In this document: in pieces, positions 11,084-23,084 of the stretch | Layout of the letters: each line of letters begins with the position of its first letter | Position numbering within the stretch: the first letter of the stretch is position 1 | Made by a program: the position numbers and the translations under genes | Assembly: GCA_029204225.1 (NCBI GenBank) | Contig: CM055101.1 | Coordinates: 58,579,579 to 58,643,578 of the forward strand | Length of the DNA: 64,000 nucleotides | Source: Diphasiastrum complanatum | Taxonomy: Eukaryota; Streptophyta; Lycopodiopsida; Lycopodiales; Lycopodiaceae | Direction: 5' to 3' | The notes under the pieces: model-generated | What the model was told of the DNA's origin: nothing | What the model saw: only the letters and a program-made list of their open reading frames with translations | Databases searched by the model: none

Positions 11084-13769
11084 GTATTTAGATTGCCTTT
11101 AGCATCATCCGTGGAGGGGGACGTCCTTCTAGTACTTTCTTGATTTCCTTTGTACTTGGATCGTGAAGATCCGCCGCCTTTTGGTCTTTGGGAGTTGTTC
11201 GGTTGTGTGTTTTGTTCGGGCTTTGCCTTCCACTTTAAGCTCCTTCGGTCCTTGAACATTTGGCCTTCACCTTCGAGTGTCTTTCAGTCAAAACCATTAT
11301 CTGGCAGTTTTGGACTAGGACGGACTTTGCCTGTGGGTAGCTCCCTTGTATTTCCGCAGGTTCGAATTCAAAAGCTAACAAAGCTTTGTGGCTCAAAACA
11401 TTTTGTTTCTTTAGCTCCCTCTCAAAGCGTGATAGCTTTACGATTGTTAGACACTTCTTCTGCCTGTCGAACAATCCTTTGTTTAAGGGCTTGGTAAAGA
11501 TGTCTGCTACCATATGCTTTGTTCCAATGAAGCTGGTCTTTAATTTGTTTCTTGTAACTAGGTCCCTTATCAAATGATATTTGATTGCAATGTGTTTCGT
11601 CCTTGAATGAAACACGGGATCTTTCATCAAGTGTATGGCATAAGTATTGTCCATTTGCAAGATTATAGGCTCTTTGGTCGTTTCGCCTAGTCTGTCAAGG
11701 AACTGTATGAGCCATGTGATTTCATTCGCCATCTTCGCGATTGTGACATATTCTGCTTTGTAGGATGACTGAGTTATAATGGTGACCCAAAAAATTGCTG
11801 CATTCGCTGCAATGGTGCACCCTCCTGAGACACTTTTACAATCGTCCTTGAGTGATGCCCAACTTGCATCGCTATAGGAGTGCATCTGGAATCCGGCATC
11901 GCGAGAATAACATAGCCTGAAATCCTTCGTCATCTGAAGGTACTGTAGGATTTGCTTTGCAATCTTCCACTGTGTGGATTCCATCGCGAGAATAACATAG
12001 CCTAAAGTCCTTCATCTTTTGAAGGTACTGTAGGATTTTCTTTGCGATCTTCCACTGTGTCCGTACTGAATTGGCTCATCCTAAACACGACATAAGAAAT
12101 GTCGGAGCTTGTATTATTTGCTAGATACATCAGTGATCCAATCAGCCTCCTGTAAGGCATGTGCTACATGATCTCTTTCTCTTCGTCAGCCTTTGGACAA
12201 TCTTCCTTTGTCAGAATTGTTCTTGCAAGCATTGAGGTGTTTGCCCCTTTGCAATCTGTCATCTCGAAATCATCTAGAATCTTCTAGATGTTCCTGGACT
12301 GATGAAGGTACAACTTTCCTTCGTCATAGTCATGGTCAATTTGCAAGCCTAGATAACATCTGGCTTCTCCTAGGTTTGTTATCTCGAAATATTTTGAGAT
12401 GTCGCCTTCACTACGACAATTAGCTCTTCGATTCTATACATATCAATGTGTCGTCCACGTACACAGCAACAATGATGATCTCCCCATCTGTGATTACTAC
12501 ATAAACATTGGAATCGACTATCAGGGCCTCGAAACTTATAGATCGTAGGGCATGATCCTTCTTCTTGTACCATTGTCACGCAGATAGCCTCAACCGTAGA
12601 TACTTCTTTGCATTCGACATGCATAAGTGGGAAGTAATTCACAGATGTAACCCTGGAGGTTGGTCCATGTGGAACTTTTCATCTAATTCGCCATGTAAGA
12701 ATGTTGTCTTCTCATCGACTATGTGAAACCTGAGATCATAAGCGGTTGCATATGCAAATAGCAAACATAGGGACGAATGCTTCATGACTGGAGAAAAGGT
12801 CTCAATGTAGTCGATGTCGTACTTCTGAGAAAATCCCTTTGCTACAAGTATGGCTTGTACCTCAAAACATTTCCATTTGGTCCGTACTTCAGCTTGTATA
12901 TGCATTTGCATTGCACAGTCTTTCAGTTGTTTTGTACTGGCTGAAGTGTCCATACCTCGTTCTTCTTTATGGCGTTCATGGCTCGGATCCATTTGACCTT
13001 GTCTGGATTGTCGATGGCTTTCTCAAATATTTGTGGTTCATCACTGAATCCACAAAACTCTTTGAATGTCGAAGCTGAGCTACCTGGCATGAATCTGGTT
13101 GGTGCTCTTCGTCCTCTTGTTGATGTCCTGGGAGATTGTGTAGTTACTGCAATATCCTTTCCTGTCTTTTTGGCTAGGTTTGGAACCATTTCGATTTACA
13201 AGCGTTCTAGCTGCAAGCATGCTTGCTGTCCTTTCTTCGTCTGATTCATCGCTCAGCTGATGTGGGATTCGAACATCTTTTTCTGAGTGCTCGGGTTTCG
13301 CTCCCTCTGTCATGGTTGGTAGGTCATAGTACTGTTTTCCTAAGACTTCATAGCTGGCTGAATCATCATCGGCCATTGTTTTGGTCTCATCGAATTTGAC
13401 GTCTTTGAATGTCTTTACTTGATTTGTAAAGATGTCTCTGACTATCTTTACTTGATTCGTCTCTGGCATGTAGATCCTGTAGTATGATGAATGGTTGTCA
13501 TACCCGATGAGGTATCCTTGTTCGACTTTCTCATCGAGCTTCTTTCGAAGCTTGTCTGGAATGTGTGCATAAGCTACATAGCCAAAGATCTGAACATGCG
13601 TCAGATTGGGCTTTCTACCCCACCATAGTTCGTGTGGTGTCGTATGAGGGACACCAGACTTCCTTGTCTTGTTCTGGATGTGTGCAGTTGTAGCTACTGC
13701 TTCAGCCCACAATACTCTTGGTAAGGAGTCCCTGGAAAAGGAGTTGGCGACATCTTCCCTTTCATGCAC
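11084..13769 (-). pseudogene. Copia pol relic (integrase C-term, RT, RNase H)
   Basis: Read from right to left. Integrase end: SLPRVLWAEAVATTAHIQN, then the IFGYVAYAHIP and YLIGYDNHSSYYRIY segments. A linker follows. RT pieces: ILVAKGFSQKYDIDYIETF, then DEKTTFLHGELDEKFHMDQP, and a badly broken YVDD region near 12440. RNase H: SYSDASWASLKDDCKSVSG, with TKHIAIKYHLIRD and VADIFTKPL. At least four frame changes occur. One is explained by an 85-bp tandem duplication at 11899-12068. Gag, protease and the integrase core are missing on the right. The relic is non-functional. It differs clearly from the intact element at 33.4-39.9 kb. Confidence 0.9.
11899..12068. repeat. 85-bp tandem duplication inside copia pol
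   Basis: Two copies offset by 85 bp, each starting ATCGCGAGAATAACATAGCCT and ending CTTCCACTGTGT. Because 85 is not a multiple of three, the duplication shifts the RT/RNase H frame. Confidence 0.9.
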
Positions 13770-14547
13770 GCATCACAGGTTGTCGAATTTGTTGCATTCG
13801 TAATGTTTACTCATGTGATAGCTCCATGCTGGCTTCTTTGATACAACGCCATTGTGTTCATGTGGCATAGCCTTCTATGCCATAAAACCCAAGACTAGAA
13901 TTTGCCAATGTCACATCAACTTGTTATTGATTTGGTTGATCCCTTTATATATCAAGTACATCCACAAACTATGTATTGTCCAGCAAGCCTTCACACGTGT
14001 GAAGAGTGACTAGTCATCCAGATCCACCAATGGGAGCCATATGTGCTCATTTCCCAAAGTTGACTATTCTCTTTGGCTAGAAAACAAAAATCTAGTCTTC
14101 CACATTTATAAGAATATTCTCTATAAGATAGGATCTAATGGAATCTTCCTATCTTATCTTCTAGAATCTTATCCACACGTGTGAATGGTATCTTGACATG
14201 TGTGAGTAATAACTCATTCACATGGAAGTTCAATCTATTTACACAAAGTTTGACCAATTTGACCATTTTCAAGATTTTACTCAAAGGTCAATTTCACACT
14301 AGTGTAGATCAAGCTAAAACCAATCTAACTTAATAAAAATGACTTATGTACATTCTTTCACACGTGGGAACATACTCCACACATGTGAGATCCTATCAGG
14401 CCCAAATAACTTGATCTTAATTTATTCATGTGTGTGTGTGCATGCGTGGTTCCTATAGCATAGTCCGAGCTTTTATAGGTATTGAGTCAAAGCTACGAGG
14501 GCAATACCAACATATAAATCATTTTTCCATCTTCAATTAACCACAAA
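13770..14547. repeat. Non-coding block with CACACGTGTG palindromes, possible LTR relic
   Basis: No coding potential is visible. CACACGTGTG occurs at 13992-14001 and 14174-14183, with relatives GACATGTGTGAG, TCACACGTGGGA and CCACACATGTGAG within 14190-14400. The same palindrome sits in the LTRs at 17247 and 33998/39774, so this block may be a decayed LTR of a related copia family. No ends were identified. Confidence 0.35.
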
Positions 14548-15560
14548 CCATAACCCTAACATTATTAATGATGACACGAATTCATTGAGGATGCAAGGGG
14601 GCTAATTGGCTCCTCGATTGAGTTGTCTGTGTTGATTGGGTGTCTTGCCTAAAAATGACGACACCAAAGAGGCATATGGTGTGCATGCCCTTGACGTCCT
14701 TGAACCTCACCGTTCACCACATCGAAATGGGAAAAGTGTGTTTGCTACTTCAAACTCAATAACTCTAAAAAGTAGCATGAGGTTCATTTGGATTCAAACA
14801 ATGGTCCACATGTAACCACTTCGAAGTGTTGAGTTCGAAGTAGCAGCATTATTTTCTCTCTTCGATGCTACCAACCGCAAGGTTCAAGGATTGCCATGGG
14901 CCTACACATCATCTTCCTCTTTAGTGTCTTCATAGGAGCGACACCCCCTCATTACGTACAAGTCACTTGTGGGGTTAGTGAGCCTCTTATTGATATCTAC
15001 TCCTCAATGTGGTTCAATTTGGATCATCATTGTTACTTGAACTTGAAATACCCTAAACCCTAACAATATTGGTGAACACACGAATCCATTGAGGATGCAA
15101 TGGGGACTAACTGGCTCCGCAATCGAGTTGTCTGTGCCGATTCGGTGTCTTGCCTAAAAATGGAGATACGAAAGAGGCATATGGTGTGCAGGCCGTGGAC
15201 ATTCTTGAACCTCATGGTTCACCACATCGAAATGAGGAAAGTGTGTCTGCTACTTCAAACTCAATAACTCTAAAAGGTTGCATGAGGTTCATCTGGATTC
15301 AAACAAGTGTCCACTTGTAATTACTTTGAAGTGTTGAGTTCGAAGTAGCAACATCCTTTTCTCTCTTTGATGCTATGAACTGTCAGACCCAAGGACTGCC
15401 ATGGTCCTACACACCATGTTCCTCTTTGGTCTCTTCATATATAGGATAGACACCCCCTCGTTACGTACGAGTTACTTGAGGGGCCAGTGAGCCTCCTATT
15501 GATGTCTACTCCTCAATGTGGTTTAATTTGGATCATCATTGTTGTTTGAACTTGAAATGG
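14548..15560. repeat. Tandem duplication of a 505-bp unit
   Basis: Two diverged direct copies lie at about 14548-15051 and 15052-15560, offset about 504 bp. Shared landmarks include CATTGAGGATGCAA, GGTGTCTTGCCTAAAAATG, TTCACCACATCGAAATG and TCAATGTGGTTCAATTTGG. Each copy begins with telomere-like CCCTAA; the junction (15051-15063) has CCCTAAACCCTAA. No conserved open frame spans both copies. The origin is unknown. Confidence 0.85.
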
Positions 15561-15571
15561 TCGGCCCACGG

Positions 15572-15579
<8 letters not shown>

Positions 15580-15629
<50 letters not shown>
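15580..15629. repeat. (GA)n microsatellite
   Basis: A pure GA run of about 50 bp at the right end of the 505-bp duplication. Arg-Glu or Leu-Ser ORFs through it are artefacts. Confidence 0.95.
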
Positions 15630-15633
<4 letters not shown>

Positions 15634-15710
15634 GTATTTTTTTCTTACTATTTTTGAGACTCCCATTGGTTGTCTACAGTATTTATCCCTCGTATTCCAT
15701 TGCACCCATT

Positions 15711-16737
15711 ATGTCAGATACTAGATCCCCTAGTCAAAGGTCAGGCCATATTCGCAGGTCATCCCGCCTTTCCTCTATGAACGAGAGTGAGCTCATTAGG
15801 TACCTTGATCAGTTGCCTTCCTCGCAGCAGGATAAGGTCTTATAACGCTTAAGGGCTCGACGCGAGGCTCGTAGCCCTTCTCAATTGGTTGAGTAAACAT
15901 CATCGACTGAGGAGATTCAGTCCACTCCTCGTGTAGACTAGTCACATGTTTTCCCTTCCCGTGAGGGTCACTCCAATGAGGGTCGCACCCTCACCCATGG
16001 CAATACTACTAGTGCTTCCTTCTGACACTCTCGGGAGAGGAGGAGGAGCCACCTTAGTGTATCCTGTTGTGGAGGATGTGGCAATGACCCTGATATCCCT
16101 GATGTGGTCATGAGTCTTGCACGTCCACGTAGTGCATCTCATTGTGGAGAGTCCCTACTTCGAGATACACTGACCTAGGAGGCAGTACGTACGTCACATG
16201 ATACTGCAACTCCTGCATCTGTCACACCTCAGATTTTTGGCACGCCCACTTTCACCCCCCACATTTTAATTCCCTTTGGACCCACTGCCATTGAGTCATT
16301 TCCTCTCGGCTATACGTCGTGGGGTCACGTTTCACCATTGGCCCACTCCCATTCAGTGCCCCCCTATATATTCTCCCATCCCGACGCCCTCCATTGGCTA
16401 TTCTCCCCTTGGTACCCCACAACGTCAGTATTATCCCGTCGGCGGGACATCTTTCATATCTGAGGCCACCCCCTCAGACACTCCCAGGGCCACATCACCA
16501 CCAGCTGCCATCCCGCCGTCGTATGACATAGACATGGATGGTCACATCATTAAGAATAACCGTGGTAAGAGGGTCATCACACGCACGAGGGAGTTCATGT
16601 ATATCCACTTTCCTAGAGACATTTTTCATGGCTGGCACGATGTCAGCGATGACCGCAAGAATTGCATCATTGACCAGCTGCATAGTGAGTTCATTGTCCC
16701 ATCCCAAGACATGGAATTTGCACAGAAATGGATGAGG
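15711..16737 (+). pseudogene. DNA-transposase-like N-terminal fragment
   Basis: An ATG at 15711 opens a Ser/Arg-rich frame (MSDTRSPSQRSGHIRRSSRL) that stops at 15845. Frameshifts follow, and the clearest frame is 16276-16740: a Pro-rich region, then VITRTREFMYIHFPRDIFHGWHDV and NCIIDQLHSEFIV. This order (basic Ser/Arg start, Pro-rich linker, then an F-x-x-W-x-D-V segment followed by a helical region) recalls the N-terminal part of plant CACTA/Ptta-type transposases (Transposase_24-like). That resemblance is by eye and weak. The frame is cut at 16737 by the LTR of a copia element, so the insertion came later. The start resembles the ORF at 63774 in composition. Confidence 0.4.
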
Positions 16738-17435
16738 TGAAGAATTGCCAAAAATTGGCAAATCTAGCTTGATCAAAAACCATGTAGAATGGTGTAAATT
16801 GTGTACACAAGTGGGTCGCGCACATGTGAGGCCATGATGCCACATGGGAAACCCATCCTAATGTAGGTTAGGTTAAGTCAAGAGAGTTGGTCATGTCTAT
16901 TTGGTGGTCATCCCTACTTTATAGGACCTACACCTAAGTTTAAGGTGAAAATTTGACCAACTAGCTACCTACCAAGCATAACTCTAGGATCTAGGCTAGG
17001 GTTTCATTTAAGGGCAAGAAGGTGAGTTAACTTCCTTATCACATGCTGGAAATCCACCTAACTTCAAGAAGGAAGTCAAATTTGCTATGTATTCCAAGCT
17101 CCCATAGTGAGAAGATAGAAAATTTTTGGAGCTCATTGGCAATCTCAAGCTAGTTCACTATGTACATTGAGTTTTTGTGATCCAAATGAAACCAAATCGA
17201 TTTCTACTTGTTTCTCAGGTTGAAGGCCATACTACAGACTGTAGTACACACGTGTGGGCTCGTATTTCAATGTTTATTAATGCTTTTGATTGTTAATGCT
17301 TGTTGTTTGTCAAATTGCCAATCTAGATCAACTTTTTTGTGTCTAGTTTTTTGATAGATTGTTAAGCAAGCATCCAATCACTCTTGTGGATCTTTTGTAG
17401 ATCCATTTATGGTCCTAAAGTACAGTACTTTCACA
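16738..17435 (+). repeat. 5' LTR of a plus-strand copia element (698 bp)
   Basis: It starts TGAAGAATTGCC and ends ACTTTCACA directly before the PBS. It contains CACACGTGTG at 17247-17256. The five bases before it (TGAGG) would be the target duplication, but no 3' LTR was found, so that cannot be confirmed. It interrupts a transposase-like frame. Confidence 0.7.
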
Positions 17436-17447
17436 TGGTATTAGAGC
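17436..17447 (+). other. Copia primer-binding site
   Basis: TGGTATTAGAGC differs by one base from the usual initiator tRNA-Met site and abuts the LTR end TTTCACA. Confidence 0.85.
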
Positions 17448-17871
17448 CAAGTACAAGAGCATAAGCCATTGATCTAATGCAATCCATTTCTAGCAAATTT
17501 TGGTGCTAAAAACTAGTATTGAGAGGGCAAGCTAGAATCTTGATTTTGGTGAGGAGATTTGATCCCTAACTTGGTAGGGGTCCAAATCTGTACTGTCCAC
17601 ATGTGTGGGCACCTCTGAACCTGCATTTAATGCATGGTATTCATTTTGATCCAAAAAAATTCAATTTGTGAGCTGTTGGTGTAATTTTTGGTGGAGATCC
17701 TAGAATAATCTACGAAGATCATTTGCCATTGATTAGATTTGAATTTGTTTCACGGAATCTAATTAATCTAGTCTGAGTTCAAGTCCTATTAAGGTTAAAA
17801 ATAGGTCTTGAAAGTACACCAAGAAGGAAGAAAGATATTAAGTCATTTTTTTGTCCAAAAATAGCCAAAAT

Positions 17872-18218
17872 TGGCAAGATTTGATTGTAAGTAGATTTCA
17901 CATCATCTTATCTTCATTCCAACTTTGTGAGGGAGTGCTAGAACTGAGATTATAAGTCCATTTGTTGGATTAGAAATCTAATTTGAGTGAAAAACTACAA
18001 GAGAGGGACCTTAGTGAGTTTCTAGAGACAGTCAAATCCATTTCTTGGCAAGATTTGTTTGAAAGTAGTTTTCACTTCATCTTATCTTCATTCCAGCTTT
18101 GTGAGAGAGTGATAGAACTGTGATTATAAGTCCATTTGTTGGATTAGAAATCAAATTTGAGTGAAATACTGCAAGTGTGAGACCTTTGTGAGTTTCAAGT
18201 CAATCAAATCTATTTCTT
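17872..18218 (+). repeat. 174-bp tandem duplication in the copia leader
   Basis: Two copies start TGGCAAGATTTG at 17872 and 18046 and share AGTCCATTTGTTGGATTAGAAATC. They lie between the PBS and the gag start at 18241, in the untranslated leader. Confidence 0.85.
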
Positions 18219-18240
18219 GTTTGTAGAAGTCACTAGTAAG

Positions 18241-20228
18241 ATGGGATCTGCTGGAGCATACCTTCTAGAAGCTAGTGAGAGATTGAATTCTACAAATTAT
18301 GCTATTTGGAAGGTTAGGATGGAGTCACTCTTGGTGCTCCAAGACCTTTATGAGTTCTTGATTGAAGATGAAGATGAACCTCTAAGTGCACAGGAGTTAG
18401 CTAGATACAAGAAGAGATCTAGGCTTGCACTTCATTGTGTGAAGATGAATGTGAGCAATGATTTGCTGAGAGAAGTATCAGCATGTACTAGTGCTAAAGA
18501 GGCTTGGAAGTCTTTAAAATCAATCTATGAATCTAGTAACACTTCAAGAGTACTCATGCTTAGAAATCAGATTTTGCAAAGCATGAAGAGAAGTGAGGAG
18601 AGTGCACAAGATTATGTACTCAGAATCAAGTCTCTGAATAGGGAGTTGGCTTCCATTGGAGAGAAGATTCATGATGGAGAGCTTGTACAAATTGTTCTTA
18701 ATGGTCTAGGATATGACTTTGCAAATTTGGTCCAAAGTTTTGCCATCCAAGACACTTTGCCAACTATAGAAAAACTTCACAGTGTATTAGTGGCTGAAGA
18801 GTGTAGGATGCTCCATGCAAAATCTAGGATGAGTTCCTTTTCATTGCCAGATGGTGATGAGAAAGCCATTTCTCATTCAAGGGCAAAAAGGAGACCAATG
18901 GAAAGAAGAAGCATCCAAAGGAGGCCAAAGAAGAGGATGATGCATCAAGCTCAAAGGACAAGTCAAAGCAGAAATGCTTCTTTTGTGGAAAGAAGGGGCA
19001 TTATGCATCTGAATGCTACAAGAGGCTAAGAGCACAAGTGGAGGAGGACAAACAAGGAAACCTTGCAAAGGAGGAGGAGGAGGATAAAGTAGATGTATTC
19101 TTGATGGCATCTACGTCCTCACCAACAAGCAATAGCAATTCAAGAGACAATTGGTGGATCGACAGTGGGGCTAGCTCCCACATGTCTTGTGAAAAGGACT
19201 TTTTCTCAACCTTACACTCGTTCAATGATGCTAAAAAGTTTGTCTTTATTGCAAATGATGAAGAGTGTAGGATAGATGGTGTTGGCACCATCTCTTTGTG
19301 TCTAGAATCCTCAAAATGCATGGATCTAGAAAATGTCCTTTATGTACCATCAATCACCAAGAATATTCTTAGTGTTGTTCTACTCTTAGAAAGTGGTTTG
19401 GATGTCCACTTTAAGCATGGTGTTTGCTTCATCTTGAAGAATGATATTTGCATTGCAAAGGGATTTAAACATGGAAGATTGTTTAAGTTGGAAGCTAGTG
19501 TTGCTTTTGAAATAATGAGCTTGGCAAAGGAGGAGATCACTCAAGAGGAGATCTTGGCAAAGTGTGATCTTGCTTGCATTGAGGAGGAGCATCAAAAGGA
19601 GGAAGATCTTGAGGATCAGCCTCAAAGCATGAGAGTTCCAAGGGAGTCCTCAATGACAATGGCCGAGTCATCAAATTGCATGCAAATTGTCCATTCAAGT
19701 GTGTATTTTGCAAGCGTGGTGAGCATTGGAGAGTCTACTATCTTTAAATACTTTTGGGAAAGTAGTAGTAGACATGAGGTGACTTGTTTCTTACCTTTAA
19801 GATCCATGGTGTTTATTACTTTGTATGACAAGACAATGAAATGGGATGCTTTGAAATCTATATTTGTTGTTGATAAAGCAATTTTATTGGATAACTATTT
19901 TTGTAATAGTTTGAATAGAGTCATAAAAGATGAAACATCATTTGCTTTAAAAGTCTTTGTGTCCACATGCTTTGTGCATGATCATTCCATTGTAAGGACC
20001 AAAGATTATCCTATTTCAATGATAGGAATAATGGTAGTGTTTTGCTCTTCAAGTAGAGATTGTAGAATATACTTGTTTTCAACCAAAGAATTTGTCAATG
20101 GTGGAAATGTGATCTTTCAAGAGTGGAAGATTTGTAAAATCTCCCACAAAAGAGAGGTACAAGTATACATATTCCAGCAACTTGCAATCATTATTCGAAA
20201 TATTGGAGAGACAAGGAGTGAGAATTGA
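18241..20228 (+). pseudogene. Copia gag-protease with a non-copia C-terminal extension
   Basis: The gag ATG at 18241 (MGSAGAYLLEASERLNSTNY) is preferred over the upstream in-frame ATG at 18217 because it matches the intact element's Gag start. The Gag core is clear (YAIWKVRMESLL, ILQSMKRSEESAQDYVLRIK). A frameshift near 18870 moves the zinc knuckle (CFFCGKKGHYASECYK) into the next frame, 19038-20228, which holds protease (WWIDSGASSHMS) and the pre-integrase approach (FKHGRLFKLEA). At about 19545, where LWHKRLGH should begin, the frame leaves copia sequence yet stays open for about 230 more residues of unrecognised protein. Integrase, RT and RNase H are absent. This may be a non-autonomous derivative or a fusion by deletion. 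Confidence 0.75.
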
Positions 20229-20879
20229 CTAGGATGGATATTCTGAGGTATGTATTATGGTTTCAACATATATTTTGACTTCAACACATTCATTCGGTCG
20301 GACACTCTAACAACATCACTTATAAAATTTACACATCTTCGTTGCACACAAGTATTGCAATCCCAGTCTCATGCATTGCAGTCACATGAGGCGTTTCATT
20401 CTGATATATATTTGTAATTCGAACATTTATATATCAATATATATAATTTGTTTAAGTTAAGTCCTCTACATGGCTCTTCAATTGCATGTGGTCCAGTTTT
20501 AGGATAGAATTGGGCCATTTGACAGGGTTATAACAATGTCCATGGGAGAACCTTGGCCACCACTCCCAAGGTGTGAAGGTCCCTAAAGTATCCTGTAGTT
20601 TCTTAGCGGCCTCCCGTTGTTGTTTGACACGATCTAGATTTTCGGGATATCCTTTCTTCACAAACTTCAAGTCTTCCTCGTGCCTTGATTTGGATGGATA
20701 TTCTAGATTTGAGGTACATATGGCTTCAAGATATACTTTAACTTCACTAGATTCATGTGGTCTGACTTTTACTCTCATCACATTTCTCGTATCAATAGAA
20801 GAAAAACTCGACTTGTGGCAAGGGGATTTTCATAAATTACCAATATCGACTACTTCAAAACTTTATCCCAGTTGTCAAG
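20229..20879. other. Mixed debris with a diverged repeat and minus-strand ORF
   Basis: GGATGGATATTCT followed by about 70 similar bases occurs at 20230-20315 and again at 20690-20780. On the minus strand the second copy encodes part of a 109-codon ORF (20781-20452) with DLKFVKKGYPENLDRVKQQR and TPWEWWPRFSHGHCY. I do not recognise it. It may be the edge of a captured gene. Confidence 0.3.
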
Positions 20880-22560
20880 CACACTTCCATTCGACTGCTA
20901 CTATCATATGCAACTGCAGCAAATATTGAGATACACCAAATGGATGTACAAACAACATTCGTCAATGGAGTTATCATGAGGACATTTACATGGTTCAGCC
21001 AAAACTAGGCTACATCCTCAATGGTCGAGAAGATCAATATGAAAACTCCATAAAGCTTTGTATGGTCTAAAGCAATCATTTCAGAGCATGGTTCCATCGA
21101 ATCAATACATTCTTGATCGACCATGGATTTGAACCAAGCTTTGCAGACTATAATGTATATTTGAAAGTTGTCAATCAATTCTTTGTCATCAACACACTCT
21201 ATGTGGATGACATGTTGTTGTTCAACAACAATATCGAACTAACAGAGGACACCGAGGATGCTATCTCAAGAATTCAAGATGACAGATATGGGAGAAGTGC
21301 ATTATTGTCTCGCGATGTAGATCCCCAGAGACAGAAGCAAAAGATTTCTCTACATCACCCAGTGGAGATACTTCTATAATTCGTTGACAAAATTCAATTT
21401 CATGAGTTGCAAGTTTCTACATAATCCCACATGGACCAAGATCTAAATCATATGAGTGCAGTAGTAGAAACTAGATAATTCTTGTTTCTACATTTGAACT
21501 TCCGCATGGGGATTCAAGTAAATACAGATAGGAAAAAGAGAATCATCCAGCTGAGTTAGGAAAGGTATGTCATAAACATGCTTAAAAGATATGGAATGGA
21601 AAATTCAACTCCAATTGGAACACTATTAGAACCAGGAATCAGACTCAACTTAGATATGTCACCAAAATAAAAGGAAGAGTAGTGTGAGAAAGCGAATTAT
21701 TGCTATCTTCAAAAAAAAAACCCTATATCCAGATATCTTAAATACAAAATTTCAGGAAAAGAGATAGGAGCATTTGGTGGAACCAGTGAAGTATGATCGC
21801 CCTTTTGAAAAGGAAAAGAATGTCCTTTTTTATCTAAGAAAAATAGAACCAATTGTCAGATGTAGAGATACCCATACAGGAGTCTCATAGGGTCATTAAT
21901 GTATAGTATGGTATGTACAAGGCCAGATATATCCACTACAACAGGAAAATTGAGTTGTTTCATGGTCAACTCGGGATTGGAGCATTAGCAAGCTGTCAAG
22001 CGATTGTTGGGGTATCTGAAAGGGACATTGAAGTATGGATTGCACTATCAATGACCTTGTAATGGAATAATTGGTTTTGTGGATTTAGATTGGGTGGGGG
22101 CCACAAACGACATGAAATCGACTTGTGGATTTGTACTTCTAATGGGGAATGCAGCAGTAAACTGGGCAAGTTCTAAGCAAAAGTTTGTTGCTCTTCCATC
22201 CACGGAGGCGGAATTGATAGGATTGTGTACATATGGATTGGTAATTCTACATGTAGTTGGGGATTACATCAGAAGGGATGAGCATATACAATGATAATCA
22301 TGGTTGCATATTTATTTGCAGAAATGGAGGCCTCCATAAAAGGAGCAAACGCATCAACATCCCACATCATTTTGTCAAGGATCTTGTAGAGTGGAAGGAT
22401 GATACTTAGTACTACTGTCCAACAAAGGATATGATAGTCGATTTGATGACAAAAGCGCCGCCTAAGGATAGGTCTAATCAACTAAAGAATGCAATGGGAC
22501 TGAAAGAGCTTAAGACAGGAGATGGCTAGAATTGAGTGAGGGATGGGCGCTTGATGCACC
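20880..22560 (+). pseudogene. Copia RT/RNase H relic
   Basis: RT fragments in several frames: LLSYATAANIEIHQMDVQTTF, LIDHGFEPSFADYNVYLK, TLYVDDMLLFNNN (YVDD intact), MLKRYGMENSTPIGT. RNase H follows: VKRLLGYLKGTLKYGLHY, DLDWVGATNDMKSTCGF, NWASSKQKFVALPSTEAE, HFVKDLVEW and DLMTKAPPK. It belongs to a different copia lineage from the gag-protease just upstream, judging by RNase H spelling, so it is probably a separate insertion. No LTR was identified after its end. Confidence 0.85.
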
Positions 22561-23084
22561 AGAGGAGTCATGCACCTGATAACCTTTGTGCACCATCAGG
22601 CAATTCTAGCAACTAAGAACTGTTCAAAGCACGAATGTGTCTTCTAATTGGCATGATGGAGTCATGAGAGACACGTACGCACATATCAACTGTTTTGGGA
22701 TCTTGGTCTGATGAGACTCACACGGATATATGTATAGACGATATGAAAGGATCAAATACCCTTTTTTCTTATATATGCTCATGAGTTTCTTTTCTCGATT
22801 CATGATTTGCTGATAGATCATGATTACTGTGTGATGTTAAGTCCAGAATGTCATTTGCTGATTGACATATTGAATGTTTTGTCTCAAAAGTTTGAGAGAA
22901 AAAGTAAAAAATTCACAATCGTTCATAACTAGCTTGCATATCTGATACAATCGTTATCAAAAATTTTATACTCTAGTATTTCCATGGAGGCTGAATCAAA
23001 GAAAATCTTGCGAAATTAAAAGGTCGGAAAAGTTTGGTCTTCTGCTGTTATTGTGAGAAAATGTTGAACAATGTATTATCGCTT
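22561..23084. other. Intergenic / GH3 3' flank
   Basis: No gene is seen. The right part is the 3' flank of the GH3 gene on the minus strand. No clear AATAAA signal on that strand was found within 150 bp of the stop. Confidence 0.5.

Noticed and set aside
15516-15705. ORFs on both strands across the GA run
   Set aside because: Pure dinucleotide translation products (Arg-Glu, Leu-Ser).
20381-20396. TCACATGAGG, which looked like the 3' LTR end plus TGAGG target duplication of the element starting at 16738
   Set aside because: The sequence before it does not resemble the 698-bp LTR, so the match is a coincidence of a short word.
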